A stretch of 64,000 bases of DNA from Gammaproteobacteria bacterium (GTDB taxonomy: Bacteria > Pseudomonadota > Gammaproteobacteria > SZUA-152). Shown here in pieces: positions 47,073 to 55,506 of this stretch (the stretch's first letter is position 1; each line of letters begins with the position of its first letter). The notes under the pieces were generated by a model. That model was not told the DNA's origin and did not search any database. It saw only the letters and a list, made by a program, of their open reading frames with translations. A program made the translations under genes and the position numbers. The stretch is taken from positions 1 to 64,000 of the forward strand of contig JAOUJW010000012.1 of assembly GCA_029882975.1 (NCBI GenBank), read 5' to 3'.

Positions 47073-48914
47073 TCAGTCCAACTCGAATTCGTTCTTCCAG
47101 CTTTCGTCTTTTTCCCATTTGGGTTGCTTAGACTTTTCCAGTAAAAAATTTTCCAATACCAGGTAGTCCATTTCAGTGCGCATAAAGCAACGATAGGCAT
47201 CTTCAGGGCTGCCGACGATGGGTTCACCGCGCACATTAAAAGAGGTATTAACAATGATGGGACATCCGGATCGCTCAAAAAATTGACTGATTAATTGATG
47301 ATACCTTGGGTTGGTGTCTTTATGTACCGTTTGAATACGAGCCGAATAATCAACATGGGTCACCGCAGGAATGTCGGAACGCTTAACATTCAATTTCTCA
47401 ATGCCGAAAAGCTTATTCTCACTTTCGGACATTGAAATCCGTAAGTTTTCCTGTACCGGAGCAACTAGAAGCATGTATGGACTTTCGTGATCCATTTCGA
47501 AATAATTGGCCACCTGATCTGACAACACCGATGGAGCAAACGGTCTGAATGATTCCCGGTATTTGATTTTCAAGTTCATAACCGACTGCATTTTCTCACT
47601 TCTGGGGTCCCCGATAATGGATCGACCGCCCAGTGCCCTGGGGCCGAACTCCATTCGACCTTGAAACCACCCGACAACATTTTCATTTTCGAGAATGGCC
47701 GCCAGTTTTGGCATAAGTTCATTGTCATCCAGTCTTTGGTAGACAGCACCTGTGGTGTCCAGGTAATGCGTAATTTGTGCATCAGAAAAACGTGGCCCCA
47801 AATAGGATCCGGACATGGAGTCTTTTCCATTAACAGATCGAGGTTTGTCCAGGTACTCATGCCAGGTGGATAAGGCGCTGCCCAGGGCTCCACCGGCATC
47901 GCCGGCGGCCGGTTGAATCCAGATGTCTTTAAAGGGACCTTCTCTAAGCAAACGACCGTTAGCAACGCAGTTTAGTGCCACCCCGCCTGCCAAGCATAAA
48001 TAATCGCATTGTTGTTCTTTGTGTAAAGTATCAGCCAATCGTAATACAACTTCCTCGGTAACGGCCTGAATGGATCGGGCAATATCCATTTCCTTTTGTG
48101 TGACTTCGGATTCGCTTACGCGGGGTGGTCCTTGAAACAAAGCATGGAATTTATCATTGGTCATTGTCAGACCAGTTGCGTAATTGAAGTAACTCATGTC
48201 CAGACGGAAGGTACCGTCCGGTTTCAGGTCGATCAGGTGCTTCAGAATCAGGTCCACATATTTGGGTTCGCCATATGGAGCCAGGCCCATAAGTTTATAC
48301 TCACCCGAGTTTACTTTAAAACCGGTATAGTACGTGAACGCAGAATACAGCAGGCCGAGAGAGTGTGGGAAATCGATTTCCCATAACGGTGTGAGTTTGT
48401 TGCCATCACCTAACCAAGCGGTGGTTGTTGCCCATTCTCCGACACCGTCCAGGCACAAAACCACGGATTTTTCAAAAGGGCTGGGATAGAATGCAGATGC
48501 GGCATGGGACTGGTGGTGTTCTGCAAACAGCAGGTCAGGCAGCTCAGATTGTGAGCATTGACCCAAGGCAGATAATTCTGTCTTTAGTGTCTTTTTTAAA
48601 AATAGTTTTTCCTTCAACCAGATTGGCATTGCAGCAAGAAATGAACGAAACCCATTAGGTGCATAGGCTAGGTAGGTTTCCAGCAAGCGTTCAAATTTCA
48701 CCAAAGGTTTATCGTAAAATACAATTTTGTCAACATTGGCCAGCTCAACTCCCGCTTCATTCAAACAGTATGCGATGGAGTGTTTTGGGAAACCGGCATC
48801 GTGTTTTTTTCTGGTAAAACGTTCTTCTTGTGCTGCTGCTATGATTTTTCCGTCCAGAATCAGTGAAGCGGCGCTGTCGTGGTAGTAAGCGGAGATACCT
48901 AATATGGTGGTCAT
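47073..48914 (-). CDS. Carbamoyltransferase, NodU/CmcH family
   Basis: A 613-residue two-domain enzyme. The N-terminal ASKHA-like domain begins LGISAYYHDSAASLI with EERFTRKKHDAGFP and HHQSHAASAFYPSPF. The C-terminal YrdC-like region includes GRMEFGPRALGGRSIIGDPR and FNVRGEPIVGSPEDA. It transfers a carbamoyl group from carbamoyl phosphate, through carbamoyl-adenylate, to a hydroxyl, here presumably on a sugar of the EPS. It leads a minus-strand operon with the SxtJ-like, DUF5989 and SGNH genes, and its upstream region is shared with the divergent PEP-CTERM gene at 49158. Confidence 0.94.
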   Translation of the reverse strand: MTTILGISAYYHDSAASLILDGKIIAAAQEERFTRKKHDAGFPKHSIAYCLNEAGVELANVDKIVFYDKPLVKFERLLETYLAYAPNGFRSFLAAMPIWLKEKLFLKKTLKTELSALGQCSQSELPDLLFAEHHQSHAASAFYPSPFEKSVVLCLDGVGEWATTTAWLGDGNKLTPLWEIDFPHSLGLLYSAFTYYTGFKVNSGEYKLMGLAPYGEPKYVDLILKHLIDLKPDGTFRLDMSYFNYATGLTMTNDKFHALFQGPPRVSESEVTQKEMDIARSIQAVTEEVVLRLADTLHKEQQCDYLCLAGGVALNCVANGRLLREGPFKDIWIQPAAGDAGGALGSALSTWHEYLDKPRSVNGKDSMSGSYLGPRFSDAQITHYLDTTGAVYQRLDDNELMPKLAAILENENVVGWFQGRMEFGPRALGGRSIIGDPRSEKMQSVMNLKIKYRESFRPFAPSVLSDQVANYFEMDHESPYMLLVAPVQENLRISMSESENKLFGIEKLNVKRSDIPAVTHVDYSARIQTVHKDTNPRYHQLISQFFERSGCPIIVNTSFNVRGEPIVGSPEDAYRCFMRTEMDYLVLENFLLEKSKQPKWEKDESWKNEFELD

Positions 48915-49004
48915 GGAGAAATTGTTCTATCCATCAACAAGTTTTAAATTAGCATTATATCACTCGTAAATATAAATTTTCATTACGCATAACCAGAGGA
49001 GTGT

Positions 49005-49099
49005 TGTCGATATTTTTTACAGATGAAATGAGAAAAATCAAAATCATTGTTATAACATTCTGTAATAAAAAGAGAAAATTAGTTTGCACCAAATATGCA
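49005..49099 (+). promoter_or_regulatory. Sigma-54-like promoter with putative PrsR box
   Basis: TTGCACCAAATATGCA (49084-49099) resembles a sigma-54 -24/-12 element with one change in the -24 GG but correct GC at -12. The upstream box TGTCGA-N5-TTTACA is at 49005-49021, 62 bp before the -24 element. The start would be near 49111, 47 bp before the ATG of the second PEP-CTERM protein. The box also lies between this gene and the divergent carbamoyltransferase operon. Confidence 0.65.
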
Positions 49100-49157
49100 T
49101 TAAACTGAATATGCGCTATCAAGATTGTGGATAGAGAGAACCAATAAGGAAATGGAA

Positions 49158-49898
49158 ATGAAGCAAAGCATCAAAGCATGCTTATTTGGGGTACTGTCGT
49201 TATTAACAACTTATTCACACGCTGTTCTGATTGAGCAGGACTATACTTCCGCAGGAGATGGTCGTATAACGTATGATGATTCCACAGGACTGCAGTGGTT
49301 GGATTTATCCGTTACATCAAATTGGTCCTACAATGATGTCACCAGCGAGTTTGGATCCGGCGGTTTATTTGAAGGTTGGCGTTACGCAACTGTAAACGAG
49401 TTTCGCGACCTCGCTGCAGAAGCGGGAATCTATGTTCCTTCAACTCCTGCAGATTATTACGGAATTGCGGATGAAGTTATCGCGTTGCTGACCTTGTTGG
49501 ATGCACCGGGGTTTACGCCCACAAGCGGTATACAGAGTTACGGCACATTGGGACAAACTCGCGAGGAATTTTCCGGTTCAATCCCGCCCGAGCCTTATCG
49601 GGATGACTTATTAGCCGGCTTTCTTGGTTTGGCTTTTGATGCTGCGGGAATACCCATTGGTTATTTTGATGATCTTTCCTATTCGATAGATCCCACGTCC
49701 GCCAGTTATGACGGTAACTACTTGGTTCGTGTGTCCGTGGATGTGCCGGAGCCGGGAACCGTATTTCTTCTGGGAATTGGCCTGTTTTGCATTGGAATCG
49801 GTCGCCGGGCCCAAGCTTGGCGGGGTAAGTCAATCAGCTATGATCTTTTCAAATTCGGCAAGATTGGCGTTCCAGGTTTGAACCAGTTCTTTCTTTAG
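49158..49898 (+). CDS. PEP-CTERM protein with extended C-terminal tail
   Basis: A 246-residue secreted protein. ATG 49158 follows AAGGAA by 8 bp and begins a signal peptide (MKQSIKACLFGVLSLLTTYSHA). The body resembles Lcl/DUF1566-type PEP-CTERM proteins (DSTGLQWLDLSVTSNWSY, FEGWRYATVNEFRDLA). The sorting signal VPEPGTVFLLGIGLFCIGIG-RR is complete, but another ~28 residues follow instead of the usual few, and that tail overlaps the 3' end of a convergent glycosyltransferase gene by 69 bp. The tail may be a recent loss of the original stop. It is a predicted XrtA substrate. Confidence 0.88.
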   Translation: MKQSIKACLFGVLSLLTTYSHAVLIEQDYTSAGDGRITYDDSTGLQWLDLSVTSNWSYNDVTSEFGSGGLFEGWRYATVNEFRDLAAEAGIYVPSTPADYYGIADEVIALLTLLDAPGFTPTSGIQSYGTLGQTREEFSGSIPPEPYRDDLLAGFLGLAFDAAGIPIGYFDDLSYSIDPTSASYDGNYLVRVSVDVPEPGTVFLLGIGLFCIGIGRRAQAWRGKSISYDLFKFGKIGVPGLNQFFL

Positions 49899-50783
49899 CA
49901 CAGTGATTTTTTGTTGTAATTCATTTTTATTGCTAATGGAAAAAGAGATTTTGTCTGCAATATCCGCCGCGGTATTGTCAGTGAATACAGCACCATTGCC
50001 AAAGTATTTCTGTAGGGCCACAGAGTTTGATAACAACAATGGTGTTCCCGCGCCGATAGCCTCATAGGCTCCGCAAACCAGGCAGTTTTCACGCGTGGTC
50101 AGGTCAATAACCAGATCCGATTCAAAAAGTTTATTAACAAATTCTTCCTCAGATATATATCCGGTTAAAATGATATTGGGTGGTAAGTCTTTTCCGAACA
50201 GTTTTTCCCGACCCTTACTGTTCCCCGTGATATAAATACAGATTGTCGGGTCGATCTTTTCAGCGGCTTTAATGATCTCCAGGTAGGGCTCATCGTCTGC
50301 CCAGGTGCATATAAATAATACCGTACCCGGTTTTTTGTTAGGCGTTATGTTCGGGAATTGTGGTAGTGGGTCTGGAATGACGAATGCGCGGCCACCTAGG
50401 CTTTCCACGTGTTGTTTTAGGTCTTCGGTAGTTACGATGGTTTGGTAAGCATTGCGAGTAATGAACCGGGTGATAGTATTCAGCAATTTATTGTTTCCGG
50501 CCATCGGGAACAGGCCGGCATAATGGGCATCCACGATAATGGGTTTGTGAAATAGGCGGCCCAACACCACCGCAAATAGGGCTAGTAAGAAAGATGGGTT
50601 TTGTACGAATATGGTGCGAGGCCATTCTCGCAGGATGATGAACATCGTTAGAAAAACGACCACCGGGTAGCGCAGTGGACGACTCAACTTGTAGTCAAGT
50701 TGAAACAATTTGGCTTGCAGGTGACGACTTAATGTTCGATTTCTGCGCTGGTTTTCCCAGGTGATCCAGATTCTGTCAGTCAT
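49830..50783 (-). CDS. Glycosyltransferase, GT4-like
   Basis: A 317-residue GT-B-type glycosyltransferase, slightly short for GT4. It has the N-terminal ITWENQRRNRTLSRHL, FVQNPSFLLALFAVVLGR, and in the donor domain VLFICTWADDEPYLEIIKA, PNIILTGYISEEEFV and CLVCGAYEAIGAGTPLLLS. It probably acts on the cytoplasmic face in repeat-unit assembly. It lies 14 bp downstream of another GT4 gene on the same strand, and its stop is inside the convergent PEP-CTERM gene's tail. Confidence 0.82.
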   Translation of the reverse strand: MTDRIWITWENQRRNRTLSRHLQAKLFQLDYKLSRPLRYPVVVFLTMFIILREWPRTIFVQNPSFLLALFAVVLGRLFHKPIIVDAHYAGLFPMAGNNKLLNTITRFITRNAYQTIVTTEDLKQHVESLGGRAFVIPDPLPQFPNITPNKKPGTVLFICTWADDEPYLEIIKAAEKIDPTICIYITGNSKGREKLFGKDLPPNIILTGYISEEEFVNKLFESDLVIDLTTRENCLVCGAYEAIGAGTPLLLSNSVALQKYFGNGAVFTDNTAADIADKISFSISNKNELQQKITVLKKELVQTWNANLAEFEKIIAD

Positions 50784-50797
50784 TGGTATCTGCGGGA

Positions 50798-51952
50798 TTA
50801 GTCATGGGTGTGCGCCGTAAGATATTTTTCTTTGTATAGCTCATCGTATATGATTTGTACTTTAGCAACTCGGTTGGCAAATTCGAATTTTTCCAACACT
50901 TTTTGCTTTCCGTTCTGAGCAAGTTGGTTGGCAAAATCCATGTTTGAGATCATTTTGGTCAGGCCTTGGGCAATTTGATCCACTTCTCCTGCTTGGACCA
51001 GTATACCTGTTTTTTCGTTTTCAATAATGGATGGTACGCCACCTACGGATGTGGCCAGGACAGGGGTATCCATGCACAGCGCTTCCAGCACCACATTGGG
51101 AAAACCTTCGGTGTAGGAGGTCAAGGCGAGAATATCAATATCTCGGAACACCGGTTTTATGTGATGCTGATGTCCAACAAATACGACATGGTCTGACAAA
51201 CCAAGTTCCTGCACTAAGGTCTCCAGGCCGGGTCGGGTCGGGCCGTCTCCTGCCAATAGAAAACACACATTGGAATGTTGTTTCACAATTTTCGACGCAG
51301 CCAGAATAAAATCTCTTTGACCTTTTTCTTCGCTTAAACGACCAATATTGCCAATTAAAAGCTTGTCGTGTGCAATGCCGAATTGGTCCCTGATAACGTT
51401 AGCCTGAAAATTTTCCGCTATGTAGTCGTCTGCAACAATTGCGTTGTAGATTAGCTCCAGTTTGTTTTCAGGCACCCTTTTCCTCAATAGCTCGTCCCGA
51501 ATCGGTGGTGACACGGCGATGACTTTGTCAAAGTAAGGTAAAACCCGCTTGCCCAATTCGATGTAAATTTTGCTTTTCAGGGTATTGGTTATCCAACCGT
51601 GTGCGGTCGTCATTACAGGAACCTTGTAAATCTTTGCCAGAAACAAGCATAGAATATCGGATTTATACTCGTGGGCATGCACTATGTGAATGTTGTATTT
51701 CTTGACGACTTGGTAAATATTTTTAACGACCCGAGGGTCAAACTGATGCCGGGCTCGAATGGGAATTATGGATACGCCTCGTTGTTTCACGGCTTGGTAG
51801 TAAAGATTGTGGGATTCGTCCTCGTGGTCCAGTAATAACAATCCTATATGCAGTTTGTACTTGCTTTGATCGATCCTACAGGTGGTTTCCAGTACGGTCT
51901 TCCCGGGACCACACAGTTTATTGGTATCCCGTAAATGTAAAATATTTATCAT
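50798..51952 (-). CDS. Glycosyltransferase family 4
   Basis: A 384-residue GT4 enzyme. The N-terminal acceptor domain begins MINILHLRDTNKLCGPGKTV. The donor domain shows IGNIGRLSEEKGQRDFILAA, VCFLLAGDGPTRPGLETLV, HVVFVGHQHHI, and the E-x7-E region YTEGFPNVVLEALCMDTPVLA. It would transfer a hexose or similar residue from a nucleotide sugar with retention. It shares an operon with the following GT4-like gene. The 520-bp region upstream would hold its promoter but none is obvious. Confidence 0.9.
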   Translation of the reverse strand: MINILHLRDTNKLCGPGKTVLETTCRIDQSKYKLHIGLLLLDHEDESHNLYYQAVKQRGVSIIPIRARHQFDPRVVKNIYQVVKKYNIHIVHAHEYKSDILCLFLAKIYKVPVMTTAHGWITNTLKSKIYIELGKRVLPYFDKVIAVSPPIRDELLRKRVPENKLELIYNAIVADDYIAENFQANVIRDQFGIAHDKLLIGNIGRLSEEKGQRDFILAASKIVKQHSNVCFLLAGDGPTRPGLETLVQELGLSDHVVFVGHQHHIKPVFRDIDILALTSYTEGFPNVVLEALCMDTPVLATSVGGVPSIIENEKTGILVQAGEVDQIAQGLTKMISNMDFANQLAQNGKQKVLEKFEFANRVAKVQIIYDELYKEKYLTAHTHD

Positions 51953-52153
51953 ACAGTTCGTTATGAGGCTGATTGGATCAAAAGGTGATCAGTTTAACAA
52001 ATTTGCATGGCGGTAGGGAAACGAATAATCCAAAGGAAAGGGATGGGCAGTGAAACTGTGATCAGCTGGTCAAAAAGTAACCTAGATTAACTGAGGATTT
52101 GGGATAACCTTTAGTACGAATTTAGAGAAAGTGGGATTCGTAATTGACGTGTT

Positions 52154-52236
52154 TGTAACGATATAAGACAATATCAGTCGATTGGCCTGAGTATATTTGT
52201 TTGGTCTGATAAGGTCGGTTGGGCACTTTATTTGCA
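52154..52236 (+). promoter_or_regulatory. Sigma-54 promoter with reverse-oriented PrsR-type box
   Basis: GGGCACTTTATTTGCA (52221-52236) matches the sigma-54 consensus well, with a perfect TTGCA. The upstream dyad TGTAAC-N5-AAGACA (52154-52170) reads on the other strand as TGTCTT-N5-GTTACA, a looser match to the box of the other three promoters. Its 50-bp gap to the -24 element is close to the 52 bp at the first PEP-CTERM promoter. The start near 52248 would leave a ~225-base leader. Confidence 0.6.
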
Positions 52237-52414
52237 GATCTTATATCCCTTACTTCAACAAGCACGTTCACAATTCCCAACATTAAGTTTAGTACTGGTT
52301 AACAGAATGGCTTAGCGGAAATTAAGTGCGTGTCTCTTAGGTCGATACTGGGTCCAGGTAAGCATGGACTACGTTTCGCAGTAAAAAAATAATAAAAGCC
52401 GACAGGAAAGAGTA

Positions 52415-52433
52415 AAGTTTTGTCTCAAAACTT
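52415..52433 (+). other. AT-rich leader hairpin
   Basis: AAGTTTTG and CAAAACTT form a perfect 8-bp stem with a 3-base loop, followed by GCTTTTGTTATT. It lies 39 bp before the ATG at 52473 and downstream of the proposed promoter, so it could be an attenuator-like or RNA-stability element. It could also simply be a weak terminator. Confidence 0.4.
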
Positions 52434-52472
52434 GCTTTTGTTATTAATGTATAGGAAAAACAGGTACTTAGA

Positions 52473-53354
52473 ATGAGTATTTTAACAGGAAACAAAACTG
52501 GTTACACCTTGATCAAGGTCAAAAGGGTACTGGTTCTTTTATTATTTTTTTGCTTATCCAACAATGTATTTGCGGGTCGGGGGATAAATTCCCTGCCGTT
52601 TTCAGAAAGCTTTGATTCCAGCACCTACGCAGGAGACCTGCTCTGGGTCGACGGAAACTTGAATGCATCTCACTCATGGACGCAATCCGGCTGGTCCGGA
52701 GGCGCTGCGCAGTTTATACCGCCGATTGGTCAGGAAGGGTATTCCGGTTTGGGGGCCTTTAATGGTATCAACGATAATGGCGCCCAAATTACCAGGATAA
52801 ATGTGAGGTTTTTGATTTATCACAGCAGTGGTTTTATTCCGGGCAATAGCGGTGTGAATAAACTGGTAATAGTGAGAAGAACCGGCGGTGCACGCCCAAT
52901 GTTATTGAGTAACTATTATCCCCAGGGTAACTCAAGATACATGTCCTACGGAGCCTGCGATGGCACAGATTGCGCCTACCAGGGTGGCGGTTCGTGGCCG
53001 GATGGTACTGATCAGTTACGTATTGGCGATGGTCCCACCTATCGCAGCAGAGAATGGATTAGCATGGAATTTGAAGCCGACCTGGTTGCAGGCACGACAA
53101 AATTGTATGTTTATACGACAGATGGACTTTTGTCAGGATTATACACCCAACAGGTCATTCCTCAAGGCGGCGTGATAACAGATGTGGATATAATTGGCGG
53201 CTATTTTGGAAATTCGGCGAATTTTTCCACTACCACAGTAAACAACTATTTCATGATTGATGAGTTAGTTATTGATAATAGCTACATAGGACCGCCAGCG
53301 GGTTTTTTGCAAAACCCGCCGCCGTCAGCCCCAGAAGTCACTGACGTACGGTAA
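52473..53354 (+). CDS. Secreted jelly-roll (concanavalin-like) protein
   Basis: A 293-residue exported protein. The signal region is atypically placed after ~17 residues (VLVLLLFFCLSNNVFAG). The body LPFSESFDSSTYAGDLLWVDGN to YFMIDELVIDNSYIG has the beta-sandwich character of LamG-like or polysaccharide-lyase-type domains, and it ends in a proline-rich PPPSAPEVTDVR tail. It resembles the minus-strand protein at 62232 in size, architecture and tail. It probably binds or cleaves a polysaccharide outside the cell. No catalytic residues can be assigned. It is followed by a small FN3 lipoprotein gene. Confidence 0.7.
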   Translation: MSILTGNKTGYTLIKVKRVLVLLLFFCLSNNVFAGRGINSLPFSESFDSSTYAGDLLWVDGNLNASHSWTQSGWSGGAAQFIPPIGQEGYSGLGAFNGINDNGAQITRINVRFLIYHSSGFIPGNSGVNKLVIVRRTGGARPMLLSNYYPQGNSRYMSYGACDGTDCAYQGGGSWPDGTDQLRIGDGPTYRSREWISMEFEADLVAGTTKLYVYTTDGLLSGLYTQQVIPQGGVITDVDIIGGYFGNSANFSTTTVNNYFMIDELVIDNSYIGPPAGFLQNPPPSAPEVTDVR

Positions 53355-53389
53355 ATTGATTTATGGATTATCAGAGCGAGCGAAACAAT

Positions 53390-53755
53390 ATGAGTATGAT
53401 TTCTGTTAAAACAAAAGTGGTACTGTGTTGTATTTTGGGTTTGTTTTTAGGTGCCTGTTCGGAAGCAGACGTCAGTCCTTTTTCCGGTGGCCCTGGAACT
53501 GCAACAATAACTTGGTTAGCGCCAACAACGAAAGTGGATGGAAGTTCGTTGAATGCCGGGGAAATCTCTTCGTATAACGTATACTACGGTGAGTCAACGC
53601 AAAACCTGATTTTAGCGGCATCCTTGAACTCCGGTTCCTATGAGCACACCATTAGCGATCTGGCTCCAGGAACTTATTATTTTGCGGTTACTGTTTCGGA
53701 TACAAACCAGAACGAAAGTTCTTTTTCCAACATTGTTAGTAAAGTAGTCGAGTAA
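53390..53755 (+). CDS. FN3-domain lipoprotein
   Basis: A 121-residue lipoprotein from ATG 53390 (an upstream ATG at 53363 is possible). The lipobox is LFLGACSE. One fibronectin type III domain follows (ATITWLAPTTKVDGSSL, SYNVYYGESTQN, PGTYYFAVTVSDTNQNESSF). The domain is closely similar to the C-terminal FN3 of the protein at 63079-64000, including the YYG and NESS(F/L)SN stretches. It likely works with the jelly-roll protein encoded 35 bp upstream at the cell surface. Confidence 0.82.
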   Translation: MSMISVKTKVVLCCILGLFLGACSEADVSPFSGGPGTATITWLAPTTKVDGSSLNAGEISSYNVYYGESTQNLILAASLNSGSYEHTISDLAPGTYYFAVTVSDTNQNESSFSNIVSKVVE

Positions 53756-53766
53756 GCAACCAATAA

Positions 53767-53801
53767 ACCCCGTCGGATCCAGGATCCGGCGGGGTTTTTT
53801 T
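53767..53801 (+). terminator. Strong rho-independent terminator
   Basis: CCCCGTCGGAT and ATCCGGCGGGG form a long GC-rich stem (one G-U pair) around a short loop, followed directly by seven T residues. It lies 12 bp past the stop of the FN3 lipoprotein gene and ends that two-gene unit. Confidence 0.92.
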
Positions 53802-53938
53802 ATGCCTGGAAATAGGCTCTCGGTGCAACTGATTTTATGAGCCATCCGACATGTACCGTGCTAGAATGCTCTTTCGCCGGCGGCAGGCAAGCCGTTTCAA
53901 ATTCGTACCAAATCTTAACTTATTATAGAATATAAAAA

Positions 53939-55492
53939 ATGAGCGTACTAAGAGGCATGGCCAGAAATATTTTTTCGAACTGGGCCGTACTCATTATCAA
54001 TATCGTCATTTCCTTTTTTCTGGCGCCATACGTGGTCAATAAACTGGGCAATGTGTATTACGGCATTTGGACTGTTGTAATGCAATTTACCGGTTATCTT
54101 TATCTCATGGATTTCGGTGTGCGGGAGTCAGTGGTACGCTACACGTCGAAATTCAACGCCACGGGCTCTAAAAAGCTTCTCAATCAGATTTTAAGCACCG
54201 GGCTGGTGATGTATTCAGCTGTGGCGATCGCGTGTATGTTGATCGCGCTGCTGGGCGCTGTTCTGTTTCCGTACGTATTTGCTACCCCTGAGGAGTTTTC
54301 AGCTGAAATTCGCCTAGTGGTATTGTTAGTTGGTGCCACCATCGCACAGACATTCCTGTTTAATGTATTTAACGGGATTCTTATGGGGGTACACCGGTTC
54401 GATTTGGGTAACATTGTCAATGTACTGGTTTCATTTGTGCGATTGGGATTGGTGCTTTGGGTGCTTTCCTCCGGTCATAAAATAGTTGCTTTGGCAAGTG
54501 TGCAATTACTTGTTGGCGTGATTACCGGCATCTGTATGATGATTCTCGCGAAAAAAGAGCTGGATAAACTTGGATTGGCCTTTAAGTTTGTCATCAAAGG
54601 CAAGAAGAGGTTCTTGGCGCATGCCCGGCGGCTCTTTAACTACAGCAAATATGTCTTCGTTATCAATATCGGACAAAAAATAATATTTACCACAGACGCG
54701 ATTCTAATTGGGCTTTTTATGCCCATTGCCAGCGTAACATTCTATGCGATTGCCGGTAATTTAATTGAATATTTAAGAAATTTAATTTCAGCAACGGCTT
54801 CAGTGCTCAATCCACTGACCAGTCATTTCAGTGCCAAAGGCGAGGAACACAAAGTTAGAGAGCTCTTGGTCAATGGTGGCCGATTGAGTTTGTTTATAGG
54901 GCTGCCGGTTGCGGTTGTTTATATGGTTTTGGGACAAAAGTTTATTGAACTATGGATGGGGGGGCAATACGCAGAGACATCGGGTGAGGTGTTGTTTGTT
55001 CTGGCCCTAACCATGGCGCTGGCATTTCCCCATCATACAATGTGTATGATTCTATACGGGTTGAGCAAACACAGTGTTCTTGCGTTCTGGAAAGTCATTG
55101 AGGCTCTATTCAATATCGTGTTGAGTATTGTTTTGCTAAATTATTACGGATTGCTTGGTGTGGCGCTGGGGACAGCATTGACACATGTGGTAGTGGCTTT
55201 GCTTATTCTACCACGCATCGTATGTAAGGAAATCCAATTGCCGCTAGCTTCATACTGGTTCAGAGTGTATTGGCGCCCGTTCGTCGTTACAATTCCGCTA
55301 GTGCTCGTTGCATTGTGGATTCAGCAGAATCTTCAGATAGATTCGCTGTGGTTGTTCTTTATCTATGTTGCGGTGTTGTGCTCTTTTTATGTGGGGCTCG
55401 CCTTTTTCATCGTACTTCTCCCTGAAGAACGCCAAAAGGTAGTTGCTAAATTGCGTGGTGTACAGAAAAACAGGACAACATCCGAAACTTGA
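53939..55492 (+). CDS. Oligosaccharide flippase family protein (Wzx-like)
   Basis: A 517-residue protein with 12-14 membrane helices of the MVF/MOP flippase type. It begins LRGMARNIFSNWAVLIINIV and has the conserved LAPYVVNKLGNVYYGIWTVV and YLMDFGVRESVVRYTSKF segments. It would move the undecaprenyl-linked repeat unit across the inner membrane for the Wzy-like protein at 43204. It is the only flippase-type gene visible in the window. The next gene is convergent, 14 bp away. Confidence 0.9.
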   Translation: MSVLRGMARNIFSNWAVLIINIVISFFLAPYVVNKLGNVYYGIWTVVMQFTGYLYLMDFGVRESVVRYTSKFNATGSKKLLNQILSTGLVMYSAVAIACMLIALLGAVLFPYVFATPEEFSAEIRLVVLLVGATIAQTFLFNVFNGILMGVHRFDLGNIVNVLVSFVRLGLVLWVLSSGHKIVALASVQLLVGVITGICMMILAKKELDKLGLAFKFVIKGKKRFLAHARRLFNYSKYVFVINIGQKIIFTTDAILIGLFMPIASVTFYAIAGNLIEYLRNLISATASVLNPLTSHFSAKGEEHKVRELLVNGGRLSLFIGLPVAVVYMVLGQKFIELWMGGQYAETSGEVLFVLALTMALAFPHHTMCMILYGLSKHSVLAFWKVIEALFNIVLSIVLLNYYGLLGVALGTALTHVVVALLILPRIVCKEIQLPLASYWFRVYWRPFVVTIPLVLVALWIQQNLQIDSLWLFFIYVAVLCSFYVGLAFFIVLLPEERQKVVAKLRGVQKNRTTSET

Positions 55493-55506
55493 TGCTTCTT
55501 ATGCCA

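Larger units (their letters stand above)
51953..52472. other. 520-bp intergenic region with regulatory elements
   Basis: No credible gene is present; only very short frames without ribosome sites. It separates the minus-strand glycosyltransferases from the plus-strand jelly-roll gene. It holds a sigma-54-like promoter with a PrsR-type dyad (52154-52236), about 225 bp of untranslated leader, and a hairpin (52415-52433) close to the start of the downstream gene. Confidence 0.6.
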
